A stretch of DNA of 64,000 bases, from positions 1-64,000 of the forward strand of contig NW_005178973.1 in assembly GCF_000350225.1 (NCBI RefSeq), given 5' to 3'. The DNA is from Chondrus crispus (lineage: Eukaryota > Rhodophyta > Florideophyceae > Gigartinales > Gigartinaceae). Under the pieces are notes generated by a model. It had not been told where the DNA came from. It searched no databases and saw only the letters and a program-made list of their open reading frames with translations. The translations under genes and the position numbers were made by a program. Positions 1 to 10,229 of this stretch are shown in pieces; within the stretch, counting starts at the first letter, position 1; the number at the start of each line of letters is the position of its first letter.

Positions 1-860
1 CTTTTATGATGGCGTCTACAGTGACGGTTTCATCAGTTCGGATGTGGGGGTAATTTGCCAGTCGCATACGAGTGTGCAGGGATCGGTGTTGATTAATATA
101 ATCGTCAACAGATAGTGCGGTGGTGAATAGGAGTCGGTCAGCTTCCTGACGTAGGAGAAGGTGGGTGGTCGGGGAGCTGTCTCTGAAGTGTTCTTGAATG
201 GCCTGCAACAGTGCAGCTGGCGTGGTGTCGAAAGGGATGTCAGTTGTTTCTGCGATTTCGTGAGGGATGCTGTTGGTGATCAGCATGCGGATGGTGGCGC
301 AGTCTTTGACGTATTGTTTGTGTTCCGGCGTGTCCGGGGGCGGCTGGGTATAGTTGGTGTCCAGCGTGTGCTGGACATCATTGATGATGGAGGTGTCCTC
401 AATAGCTTGGTTCCAAAGGTTGAAGTTGTTGCCGGAGGGGTGGAGGGGCGGGAGTTTGCCGTAAAAATGGGAGGAGCGGTGATCCGGGGAGTTGTGGTCG
501 GTGGTGTGCTCCATGGTAGCGGGAGATGTACGGTGTGTGGATGGGGTTGAGGGAACGGATTGTGCCGTTGGGGTAGACGGCGGCTCAGATTGGCACTCGA
601 CGCGGACGTGCGGAGGCTGGTGGTTGAGTTGGGCCGGGTGAGGGGGTCTGCGCTCGACGCGAGGTGGCGGAGGCGAGGTTGGTGATTGGCGCTCGACGCG
701 CGATGGCGGAGGCGATTTGGGTGCTTGGCTGCGGGTTCTGCGCTCGACGCGATGGGACGGAGGCGAGTGTGAAGCTTGGGCGTTGGGTCTGCGCTCGACG
801 CGTGGGTGCGGAGGCGAATGAGGGGGTATGTAGAGGAGGGCGGCGGGTCGGGTGCCCGGG
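1..860 (-). mobile_element. Ty1/Copia element, gag portion only, cut by window edge
   Basis: Reading the minus strand from a Met codon at 514 toward position 1 gives a Copia-type Gag (UBN2/Retrotran_gag family): a region with FNLWNQAIEDTSIINDV, then RQEADRLLFTTALSVDDYI and HRSLHTRMRLANYPHIRTDE, which matches in layout the Gag of the second Copia element at 24.7-25.5 kb. The same frame stays open upstream through a proline-rich repeat block to about 860, so the true start may lie upstream of 514. Pol and the other LTR lie outside the window. I see no LTR to the right of gag. Gag would form the nucleocapsid-like particle. Confidence rests on shared motifs, not on an alignment. Confidence 0.7.
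595..830. repeat. Minisatellite coding for a proline-rich Gag segment
   Basis: Five units begin with GCTCGACGCG-like sequence at about 595, 651, 691, 741 and 791, each followed by a GCGGAGGCG core; spacing varies from 39 to 56 bases. On the minus strand, in the gag frame, each unit reads PPP-x-RVER followed by a short variable spacer. The period is uneven but always keeps that frame open, which suggests selection on the protein at the time of expansion. Confidence 0.75.
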
Positions 861-2465
861 GTGGTGGTGCTCTTGGCTAGTCGTTGTGACAAGCGGCGGA
901 GCGAGTTGTGATCGTGTTGCAGGGTGGGTTTGCGATTCGGGACCATAACCTGTGGTGCAAGGAACGATGCCCGAGTTTACTGAGGCAGACGGACCGTGTG
1001 CGACTAAGAAGGGGAGCGGTGCCGGTGGCGGCGGCGCTGCCTTCGGAGCTACATCTGTGCTACGTGTGTGCGTGGTACAGGTGTGTGAGCTGTGCATGGG
1101 AATCATGACAGCGGTAATGACAATATCGTCTCAGCTCATCTCCCCTTACTTGATACATGACATAGATAATCCAACTGTCACTCCACATGCCATAGCGGAA
1201 GTTGTGGCAAGGACAACAATGCTTCACACCATATTGTAACAGAATGCCCTACTCGGATATCTGGTGCAAAAGAGAGTATGCGTAGGGGACAGGGCTTCAA
1301 AAATCACGAAAAAGATCATGAAACGTTGTGAGACGGAATGCAAAAGAGCTTTGGATTAGGGCAATGTTGACGATGCAATTTCGGAAAAAAGAATTATGCG
1401 GCAGGGCATCCACTGCTGCCCCGTATGCATCTATTGTCCTTACATCCACCTACTATGCGATTGTCCTGTCTCCAATTTGTCCCCTTGCTAGACGCAAGAG
1501 GTGAATCAGATGCCCGAGAAGCAAGATGGTTCATTTCAGTAGAAAATATGGACGGAGGAGTATTGCGGACTTGCGTGGTGGACCCCTATTCCACGACTTC
1601 TTTCCCTTTAAGAGAAGAGCAGAGAGATGCTTGAAGCTATGAGATGAGCAAAGATGCTGAGTGAAAGTTTGCAGAAATGATCGATTTGATGCAAGCAGTT
1701 TGAAAAGTTCAACTTAAAAATGTGTCCTTCGCTCTAAGACCCCCAGAAACGCGTGTTTCTTGGGTTTCCAAGCTGCGACTTGCGACCGCCAGAGAGTCTT
1801 TTCGAGTGATAGCGCGACATAAGACATTTGAAAACGGCAGAAGGTACTTCCTTGCTCTCAAAAACTACCCCATCAATTTTGCTAGTTGGTCTCTAGCGGC
1901 GAAGGTTTATCTGGCCGGTGTTCTCACAGGAGGAACCATTTTCGACTTATTTTTCTTCACTTGCCCTTTCTCAGCAAAGAGGAAAATGACACCCCCGCCA
2001 TCGTACTTGACTTCTGCCTTGAGGGCAGAAGGAATTTTGTCAGAATAGAATTTTCTTTCTGGTCGTGTTTAGATATGTCTAGAAAAGAAGCTTTTTAAAT
2101 CACCTTAAAACCGCATGTAAAATAACATGGAAACAAGAACCGCCAGTATAAAGGACGAAGAGGAACTAAATATGCCTTAAATTCTTAGTCTTCCTGTGTA
2201 TTCAAAGCTGCTATCCTGGCGTTCTGCAGGAGGTTATCGCCGAAAACAAGTACGTGAAGGGTGTTCAAGATAGCCTTTTAAATGTTTATTTTAATTTGTG
2301 TATTTTTGCAAAAAAGAGTTGTGCTCATATGCGGCCAGCCCCGGTCGGATAGACACTAGCTGACTACGGCGGTCTGTGTTCCCGAAAGCATATCGCCGCA
2401 CCATCCTTCCCCTGCCATGCCAGTCGTGCGTCCAATGCACGGCTCTGTGTTGCACCGAGCGAGTA
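861..2465. other. Stretch without a recognised gene
   Basis: No reading frame here shows a family I recognise. A 108-residue frame at 1722-2048 (+) and shorter ones look like chance openings. The region is flanked by a Copia edge and by the Tigger element. No inverted ends or long duplications were found by eye. Confidence 0.5.
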
Positions 2466-4803
2466 CTCGGGGGGTGCCCCCTAAATCGCACAAGGCCATA
2501 GGCAATTGAACAACGGACAAAATGCATAAAATCAACTGAAAATCTAACAATCAAGCCGCCGTGCCAGTATTTCGCACAAAGGGTTACTGTAAAAAGCGTC
2601 ATAAGTCTGCAATGGTGGCCCGCACGGCCTAAACAGTTCCAAAAATAGCAAATGCGCAGTTCTTTTGCTTGGGAAACAAAATTTGAAATCCTGAGTCGAA
2701 CACCATGGCCCCCAAATGCTCATCACGAGCAATTCCAGTGTCTCTACAGATTGCCGATGGGAACATTTTCTGTTCCTTGATGGCGAACCACCACTAAGTC
2801 CGATTACTCCCTTGACCCATCAACCATGACAAAACGCCAGCGTCGAGAGACTCGAGAAAAACGGATGTTGGACGCCGCCTTTGTGGCGACGGACCAGGGA
2901 GTCACTCGACGACAGGCTGCTCGAATTGCGAAACTTCCACTCTCTACGTTCCAATATCGCTTGGACCGACGCCATAGCCCTCCAACCAAAAGACGCACGC
3001 TGCTCACCGAGGAAGAAGAAAAAATATTGTAAGTGTGTTGAAGCGTTTCTCAAACCGTGGACACCCACTGACACGAGACGACCTTGCTGATACAGTAGAA
3101 CTTTTGGTTCGAGCCATGCCGTTGGAACGGCGTTCCAAGCTCCCATTTGTTAACTGTCGCCCCGGAAAGAAATTTGTTCGCCTCTTTACAGCACGCCATA
3201 TTGCTCAAATTAAGCTTGGAAAGGCGAGACCACAAGAAGCTGTCCGATGGGCTGCGACAAATGCTGACGTCTTGACAACACATTTTGTGCAAATCGAAGC
3301 GCTCATGAAAGAGCACAATATAGATGCAAAACGCTTGGCAAATTTGGATGAGTCCGGATGTTCCCCGGAGCGAGGAACTGGAACTAACCGCATGTCAACC
3401 TATATTACCAGGCACACACTTCCGCAACAACGAGCTCCCAAATTTAAAAAAGTTAAGAGAGTGACAATCATGCCAGTTATATTTGCCAATGGGGATACTG
3501 CCAATCCCTTGTTTGTTGTCGAAGGCTGCTCGTTAATTTATCGTATCATCGATGTAAGCAACCGGGACGTTTGTGAGTCGCTTGCCGATTGTATTCCTCG
3601 TGGTGCATACATCACAACACGCGAAAAAGTGGCTGGAATAGACAAAAAAATATTCAGAGAATGGGCTAGACGGTTTGTCAAGGACGTAGCGGACTTGACG
3701 CAGAATGGGCGTAAAGTACTCTTGCTGTACGATGGTTACAGAAGTCACATGGGAATAGAAGTATTAGAAACACTCGAAAAGGGAGGAGTAATCGCATATG
3801 CTCTTCCCTTGCACACGAGCGGGTCTACACAACCGCTGGATGTTGGGCTATTTGGACCATTTAAGCACCATCTAAACAAGGAAATTTGCGCTACGTCGAC
3901 TACAGTAACCGCGAGTGAGCTGGACAAGTTTGACTTCCTCAAACTGATGCATGAGGCGTACGAGGCGTCGTTCACACGTGCGAATATAATCTCTGCTTTT
4001 GAAAAGGCCGGTTTGTGGCCTGTAGATCCTCACAGACTGTTAAGAACCCCACGACCGTTCAGTTCCGAAGACGCGTCCCGCATTTTATCAGTGAAAGAAA
4101 TGGAGGAAATTTTGGAGCTAAAACGGAAGACACGGGCTCAGGGCATCGGTTTGAGACCAAAAGTTTCAAAGTGTGGCTATTTGGACACATCTAAGGGGCT
4201 GAATCTATGCAGTCAAGAGGCGATGAAGCTCGTCAAAGAACAGGAGGACAGGAAACGCAGTACGCATGCGCGAAAACTTCTTTATGCTGCAGATAAAAGT
4301 GCTCGTGAAGTGCTCGCCGTGGAGAGAGTGCGCCGAGAGCGGGTCAAGTTTGAGCAAAGGAAGCTTTGGTTTCGATTGAAAAGGTACGGGGATCCGAACG
4401 TGATGCCAAGAACACTGAAAGTGCGTCAGAGCTTAGCGGTGAGGCGCAAGCTTGAATGCAAGGTGGCGACCGAGTCTTGTTCTTCTTTGCATCAATGAAA
4501 AATAAATGTAACGGTTTGATCTCGTCAGTTGAGATGGAAAATTTCAGTTAAAAATTGTGGCTTCCGGTTATGACTCTGCGTTCAAGACAGAGTGGTATCT
4601 TGCCTCTGATTGAAGGTGAACTTGGTGCGAGGGGGACTCAATGTAAATATCACTGACGAGTAAATCGGCGTGACGCTGGAACTGGATCTGGCGCAGTTCT
4701 TTTCTGCGATGTATGAGTTGGAAAGGCGAGGTCGTGGAACGTTTCCTTCGTATTTTATTATTAAAATGTTTGATATCGTTCAGATTAGGGGGACCCCCCC
4801 GAG
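2466..4803 (+). mobile_element. pogo/Tigger DNA transposon with both ends
   Basis: About 2.34 kb. The left end reads CTCGGGGGGTGCCCCCTAA; the right end read on the minus strand is CTCGGGGGGGTCCCCCTAA, giving inverted termini of about 22 bases with small differences. Each end is flanked by TA (2464-2465 and 4804-4805), the target duplication expected for the Tc1/mariner-pogo superfamily. Length and single transposase are normal for Tigger elements. The termini are G/C-rich rather than the classic CAGT. The element is a full-length copy in one piece, but the transposase is split between two frames. Confidence 0.85.
2826..4498 (+). pseudogene. Tigger/pogo transposase (HTH + DDE), split by one frame change
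   Basis: The first 69 codons from ATG 2826 hold a psq-type helix-turn-helix (RRQAARIAKLPLSTFQYRL) and end at 3032. The next frame carries on at once with a CENP-B-type helix-turn-helix (KRFSNRGHPLTRDDLADTVE) and the DDE_1 catalytic core: LDESG (first Asp), LLYDGYRSH (second Asp) and STQPLDVGLFGPFK (third Asp), as in pogo/Tigger. A basic C-terminal tail follows. The two parts differ by one frame near the A-rich run at about 3013-3025. A GTAAGT at the join resembles a donor site, but no acceptor that restores the frame is obvious, so a mutation is the simpler reading. The protein would bind the inverted ends and cut at TA. Confidence 0.85.
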
Positions 4804-4805
4804 TA

Positions 4806-6650
4806 ACTGGGACATGTGCTCCGCACACCCGCACGTGACTTCGGCAAGCAGCCAATCAAGGAGCAGGATGGGGCGTCTACTGTACCAAAAATCCTCTACA
4901 GTATACTGTACTGTTGCCTCCAATCCAAGCCGCATACCTCACCGATCGAGAGCGCCGCAAAGTCTGATGTTGGTCTTCAAGTTTACCTCCAAGTTGCCTC
5001 TTGCTTCCTCGATGCCGCCTCTATCTACACGCTGCTTCTATCTTATACCCTTGATAAATTGGGAGCGAGGTCCAGCTGGCCCCCTGTCGCGCAGTTGTAG
5101 GCACGGGGAGCCGCCAGTCGAGACGGCTACCGTTTGTGCGCCCACTGTCGACCTCATCCTTCTGCGATCGGCGCGATTCGCCTGCCCGTTGCCGTCGTCA
5201 CCGTCCTCCCCACGCCTTCACCTCTCCTCCAGCCGCCCGACCGACGCCTTCCGCTCACCTCGAACGGCCTCGCTTCGCCCGTGCGCCCCGCTTGTCTCGC
5301 TCGAACCGTCCTCCTGATCCCCCACCCAACCTCCCCGACACTGGCTACGTCTCACTTGAACCACCAGACATCCCTGGATCCAACGTTCCCCCGGTCCCGT
5401 AACCACCTACGCCCGCCACTGTCGGGCGGTGCCGCGCATCCAAAGTGTGCGCGCACACTTTGGATGATCCAGTCTTGGGAATTGGGCGCCGGTCCGCGCA
5501 ATTGCCACGTGTAGCGTAGAAATCATATCCAAGGCGCAACAGTACTGTACTGTTAGGAATGCTGTAAGCCCAGCGCCCAAGGATGCACGCTGCGCAGGAA
5601 AGGGCGCGCACGGGACTTGCGCTTGGAGGACAGGGCGAAGCGAAGCGCGCGGCATTGCGTTTGGACGAGGGCGTGCGCGAGCGGGTGGAGCGCGAACCGC
5701 AAGCGGAGGACCGCAGGCGCAGGAGCGGGCCAGAGGGAAGGCGGGCAAGGAGATCGTGAACCGCAAGCGGAGGACTGGGCGCAGGAATGGGCCAAGAGAA
5801 GACTGGCGGGCTACGTGCGGGGGTTGCGATCGAGGGTAGTGGTAGTTTATAGCGAGCAGCGGGGAGTAAGGTTACATAAGCGGTAGTTGGGGGCGTAGAA
5901 AAAGGAGGAGGCAGGCATCGAGTGGATTTCTCGACAAGGAGCTCAAGTGGACTCTTGAGTTCTTGACGCCTGGCCTCCCGCCGAAAGGAGGTAAAAGATT
6001 TTCTCGGCAATCACTGTGTCTCAGGACGAGCCACAACAGTACTGTACTGCAATGATCGTTTCCAAAGGCGCGTGCTGTAAGGCGAATTGCAGTGCGTCCA
6101 CCAATCTGACGTGGACCAATCGCGTCACGCGGACGTAGAACCGGCATCTGCCGCCCGATCTCCTGCCTCATGAATTCGTCCCTCGCCCAGCCGCCCGTTT
6201 CCCTTCCTGGTTGCGTGGCCAAAACCTGGCTTCACCTCTGCCCTCGTTCGGCGAGGCCGCCGGCATCGGCGGGCGGACGGCAGTCCGCCGCGCGCGTGCG
6301 CACAACCTCCCGTCGCAGATTCCGTCCTCGCCCGTATCTCTGCCGCACTAATGATCACCATTCCGGGACCTCTGGCCGCTCTTCTTCCCTCGACACGAAA
6401 TTGTGCCGGTGAATTTCCCATTCTCAGCCGTTCATGTGCCCTTTTATCCGCAAAGGTGTCCGCGCTCTTCAGGCCGGCGCATCATTAAGGCGCTTCTGCA
6501 TCTCGCAAATTTAGCTTTGCCTAAGCAACGCCTTACTAGCCCTATGATCGCCGAGTCGCCTGCGAAATTCACTTGTCTGGCGCTTATGCTGTGTGTGCCC
6601 AAAATCTACATGTGCTACAGACAAGTGAGGTCTTTCTGATCATGCCCGTC
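4806..6650. other. GC-rich intergenic stretch with short repeats
   Basis: Both strands carry long openings from about 5100 to 6400, as expected at this base composition, but none shows a domain and they conflict with one another. It contains a 28-base perfect palindrome (5438-5465), a 64-base-period duplication of GAACCGCAAGCGGAGGAC (5694 and 5758), and three TACAGTA/TACTGTA clusters at about 4900, 5540 and 6034. It is probably upstream sequence of the zinc-domain gene plus repeat debris. Confidence 0.5.
5438..5465. repeat. Perfect 28-base palindrome
   Basis: Each half reads ATCCAAAGTGTGCG; the second half is its exact reverse complement with no spacer. It could be a DNA-binding site for a dimer, or the junction of two element ends. 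Confidence 0.9.
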
Positions 6651-6657
6651 CTACCCG

Positions 6658-6663
6658 TATAAA
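6658..6663 (+). promoter_or_regulatory. TATA box of the zinc-domain gene
   Basis: TATAAA inside CCGTATAAAGGC lies 227 bases upstream of the chosen ATG at 6885. Transcription would be expected to start about 30 bases downstream, leaving a 5' leader of roughly 190-200 bases. Confidence 0.6.
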
Positions 6664-6884
6664 GGCAAGGAGGTGGGAAGAACGGACACACCCGTTGCTG
6701 CCTCACCCCAGTCCCACAGTCTCCCTCAGCTCATCAAAGAACTCCTTCAAAACTTCCCAGACATTCTTCCTTACACTGTTTGCGTAACGAGCACCTCATC
6801 CCCGGTCTCTTTCGACTTGAACTCATCAACAAAACGTCAACTACAAACTTCTTCCGCAAGCTTTCATCCACTACAGCTACAATA

Positions 6885-8885
6885 ATGGACAACCATGAAG
6901 ATCATGTTGCCTTCGAGCATCATGAAGCCACCTTTCCCGTTGACAACCTGTTCAACAGCACCCCGTCGGCAGCGGAAACTGTCGACTTCAAGTTTATTGA
7001 GAACTGGATCGAGACTGCCATCGATGAGCCGCAAACCCCGCTACTCGCACTCGCAGAAAAGCTCTCGTACTTGGAACTTGACGACAACACATCCAAGATC
7101 CCTGCCGACTTGCTTTCCGCTCCGCTTCCTCGACCGGCGTCTTCTCCTAACCAAACCGCCTGTCAGATGCACAGCACTCCGGTGAGCCACGCGAAAGCAG
7201 AATGCGTCGATGATGAGATTCAGCCGAACAATGCCCATCTCGATCGGGATGAGATTCAGCCAAGTCCCGTCCCCGTTTCGCCGCCCATCTTCAATGCACA
7301 TCTGCCGCTGCTTGGACAACATCCTGACACCCCGATGTATGCAAATAAGGACGCGCCCGCGCTTGTATCGGCTCTGCGTAGAAACCCTCCAGCAGAGTTG
7401 GCGTTCCAGGCCCTCTCACCTGGCTCGCCTCCTTATCCTCAGTCCATAGGAGAACCGGGACTTACACCGCATACGTGTTTCGAAGGCAACATCGGTCACG
7501 ATCTGCACTCACCGGCATGGGTGACGCAGACTCAGACAGGGACACCGCCATTGTCTCCTGACTTTGTACCAGAAACCCTGCAGAGTGCACTTAATGCCGG
7601 GCACATGCTTCCTTCCTATATGTCTCCTGGCTACATATCTCCTGCGCACCTTTCACCGGGACATTTTGCTCCTCCGTGGCTCATTCCTTCTCCACGAGTG
7701 GCTATCCATGGTCTTGCTCCGATGCAGAGGATTGGTACTCCTGCACACTCTGGGCTCACGCCATATAACAGCGCCATGACAGCAACAAGTGCCGACACAA
7801 GCTTGATGCATCGGGTACCAAGCGCGACGAGTGCGGCGTCGTACGTGACTCAGGCGTCGGGGCAGGTGGGCATTCCGGAGGTTCCAAAAGCAGCGACGAA
7901 GTCGAAGAATCGGTACTCCAAGGGGGCGAGTGCCTCAAACTATTGCCATGTCTGTGGTCGGAATTCGCGAATCGAATTTGCCGTTTGTGCGAACACCAAG
8001 GTTGGCCTGTGTCGCAAGGTTGTGTGTGATAAATGTCTGTTGCTTTACGAGCGCGAGAGCTTCGAGATCTCCAAGGATCCCCGCGTGAAGTGGAAGTGCA
8101 CGCATTGTCGCAACTGCTGTCCCCCTCGTGCCAGGTGTAAGCAGTACACCAGGAACAATCACCGACGCCGGGCGCGAAAAGCAGCAGCTGCGCTGAGGGA
8201 GGCGCAAAACCGGCAGCTAGCCGCGCAGGCTGCACAAGCCGCTCAAGCATCGCAACAAGGTCATCAGCTGCCTCAAATGGTCCTGCCTAATCTGCCGCTG
8301 CCGACGATCCCTCTCGTGCAAGGGGCTCGAGTGGTTAAGCCGAAGCGGCAGCGAAAGTCGCGACGAAAGGATCAGCAGAAGGGAACGAAGCGCGGACAAG
8401 TGAGACCGGAACCTGCAAGGCGGCCTGAAATCCCGCTCGCGCCGACGCAACCTATGCAATGGTTGCTAGACGAAGACATTTCCCTTTTCCTAGGCCATGA
8501 GGGTCAGCCGGGAGTGCCTCCGCTCGTTGGTCCTTCAACGCCGCAAGTGCCGGTTGCAACATCGCCGGTGATGGTGGAACGGATGCTCCCTCCGCTGCCT
8601 GCGCCAGACAGCCGAGGACAGAAGCGGGATTTTTCTCATCTCGCGCAGTCACCAAACATTGACAGCGTCCTCCTTCCAGATCAGTTACCAATGACGGCCG
8701 CCGGGCCGTCGATGCAGTGTCTGAACCTCGAGGCAGCTGAACCGGCAAGTGGAGCTGGGGATAGCCGTGGTAAGAGAAGAAGGCTTGTGGAACCTTTCCC
8801 GGATGGCATCTCTCCGGTGTCAATTGCGAATATGGTGATGGCGGACAAGCCCGGAAAGAGTCCCTTTGCAGAGGACCTTGCTTAA
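6885..8885 (+). CDS. Nuclear protein with 4CXXC_R1-like zinc domain
   Basis: Single-exon frame of 666 residues. I start at ATG 6885 (AATAATGG context); the open frame extends to 6780 but has no earlier ATG. Residues about 354-420 hold the zinc domain: CHVC, then C-x7-C, CDKC, WKCTHC, NCC and RC, the spacing of the 4CXXC_R1 domain known from CDCA7-type proteins and several algal and plant regulators. It is followed by basic clusters (HRRRARKAAAALREAQ; KPKRQRKSRRKDQQKGTKR) that look like nuclear localisation or DNA-contact segments. The N-terminal half is acidic, then rich in Ser-Pro/Thr-Pro (SPGYISP, LSPGHF), suggesting a phosphorylated, disordered activation region. No transposon domains are present, and an upstream TATA box supports a real gene. 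A role in transcription or chromatin is inferred; the target is unknown. Confidence 0.75.
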   Translation: MDNHEDHVAFEHHEATFPVDNLFNSTPSAAETVDFKFIENWIETAIDEPQTPLLALAEKLSYLELDDNTSKIPADLLSAPLPRPASSPNQTACQMHSTPVSHAKAECVDDEIQPNNAHLDRDEIQPSPVPVSPPIFNAHLPLLGQHPDTPMYANKDAPALVSALRRNPPAELAFQALSPGSPPYPQSIGEPGLTPHTCFEGNIGHDLHSPAWVTQTQTGTPPLSPDFVPETLQSALNAGHMLPSYMSPGYISPAHLSPGHFAPPWLIPSPRVAIHGLAPMQRIGTPAHSGLTPYNSAMTATSADTSLMHRVPSATSAASYVTQASGQVGIPEVPKAATKSKNRYSKGASASNYCHVCGRNSRIEFAVCANTKVGLCRKVVCDKCLLLYERESFEISKDPRVKWKCTHCRNCCPPRARCKQYTRNNHRRRARKAAAALREAQNRQLAAQAAQAAQASQQGHQLPQMVLPNLPLPTIPLVQGARVVKPKRQRKSRRKDQQKGTKRGQVRPEPARRPEIPLAPTQPMQWLLDEDISLFLGHEGQPGVPPLVGPSTPQVPVATSPVMVERMLPPLPAPDSRGQKRDFSHLAQSPNIDSVLLPDQLPMTAAGPSMQCLNLEAAEPASGAGDSRGKRRRLVEPFPDGISPVSIANMVMADKPGKSPFAEDLA

Positions 8886-9387
8886 GCACAGGAGTTGGGT
8901 TTGGGATTGATGGTTTCATTGGGCAGGCACTTGTAAATGTATTCCGTGACCAGATAGGGGCGTGATCTTGCTCAAGTAAATTTTGATGTGCACTAGATTT
9001 GTACTGGATACAGTATATCGCCCTCGTCGAGTGTCAAGACCCACGTCAAACGTGTTTCAACGCAACTACCACGGTGCAACACATTGCGGCCTTTGTCCTC
9101 AAGCATGTGCAGAGTTGGGCCCTCTTCCAAGAGCCGAGAGCAGGACTGGCAATTAGCAGGTCCAACCTCTAATGTTGAATAGATTGTAGTCGTGAGCAGG
9201 AAACGACTTGGCAGAAGTGTGCCCTGCCGCAGCTCGCTGCGTAGTCGTGATGCTTGCTGGAGCATGCACTCATCTATGCTGCATTGTGTTGCACTTTGGT
9301 CAGCAGCACAAAGTGCTGACACCTCGAAACAGCACCGCACTCTATTTCTCGAAACTGTCCCGCGTGCATCTAGTTTATTTTAATTTT

Positions 9388-9460
9388 AATGCGCATGCTC
9401 ATTCAATTTGCACAAGTGGCCTAATAGGCCACTTGTGCAAATTGAATGGGCATGCGCATT
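9388..9460. repeat. Near-perfect long hairpin, 35-base arms
   Basis: The left arm runs 9388-9422 and the right arm 9426-9460, with a 3-base loop (AAT). The arms match at 34 of 35 positions (T/C at the eleventh base). It is flanked by T-rich sequence. It may be a foldback element remnant or a cruciform-forming site; it is about 0.5 kb downstream of the zinc-domain gene. Confidence 0.9.
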
Positions 9461-10131
9461 TACGAACTGTATACTGTACGCACCTGCGCAGATACGGTAC
9501 AGTATAGGCATTGTCATTGCCAACATACTCAACCATTTATCAAATTATAAATATTTTGGATTGCAAGCAATGTGAATTGAGATTACGAAGTCAAATTCTG
9601 CGCTTTCTGTAATATCCAAATTGCGCGGTCTTTTAGGACGTCTCCCGTTCTTTTCCAAAACGATACAGTAACTTCGGAAGAACAGGGGTCTTCTTCAAAG
9701 TACACACCCCACCGCATCAAAAGCCCTTCCCCATGGCTCCCTTTACTTCAACTAACGCAGCTACTGCCCTCTCTCTACTCGCCGATGCACCGGTAGAGAG
9801 AGAGAGTGAACTCAAGGTACAGCTGTCTCAACCGCTCTAAGAGGACACTGACCAGGAAAACGGTTCCGAGTGTCCAATCATGGACACTTTTTATGATCAG
9901 AGCGGGGCAGAAGGTATCAGGGAGATGACTAACTTCTCCCCAATGGACTTTGAAGGAGTTTGGGAGGCGTTTAAGGTGCACAGAATGTCCGAATATATTG
10001 TCTACCGGTTGAGGGGGACATACGCACCGTGACATACGGGACAAACGTAAGGCCCTGATTTGTCTGCACTACCGCGGCGACAATTCGGGCAACAAGCTTA
10101 ACAAAATCGAACACAGTAGGGCAAGGCCCTT

Positions 10132-10159
10132 ATTTGTCTGCACTACTGTGCAGACAAAT
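10132..10159. repeat. Short perfect hairpin downstream of the recombinase
   Basis: ATTTGTCTGCAC, a 4-base loop TACT, then the exact reverse complement. The left arm is also part of a direct repeat starting about 78 bases earlier. It lies just beyond the 3' end of the minus-strand recombinase frame and could mark the end of that element. Confidence 0.7.
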
Positions 10160-10229
10160 CAGGACGACAAAGTTTACTCGAGCGTACTATAGAGAACACT
10201 ACTGACGATGCGACATACCAAAAGTAGTC

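Larger units (their letters stand above)
8886..10229. other. Intergenic stretch with hairpins, no recognised gene
   Basis: No supported reading frame. A frame at 9775-10044 (-) has no family I recognise. The stretch holds a strong 73-base hairpin (9388-9460), a short hairpin (10132-10159), and a repeat of GCCCT(G/T)ATTTGTCTGCAC at about 10052 and 10126. Confidence 0.5.

Noticed and set aside
585-1106. 173-residue minus-strand frame with RRAQ repeats
   Set aside because: It is another frame of the minisatellite; the gag frame reads PPP-x-RVER through the same repeats and joins the Gag core.
3024-3035. Spliced intron at GTAAGT in the Tigger transposase
   Set aside because: The protein continues directly after the site in a neighbouring frame with no missing residues, so a small insertion or deletion explains it better than an intron.
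4670-5514. Several overlapping plus-strand reading frames
   Set aside because: They begin inside the Tigger right end or at non-ATG codons, are Ser/Pro/Arg-rich and show no recognisable motif.
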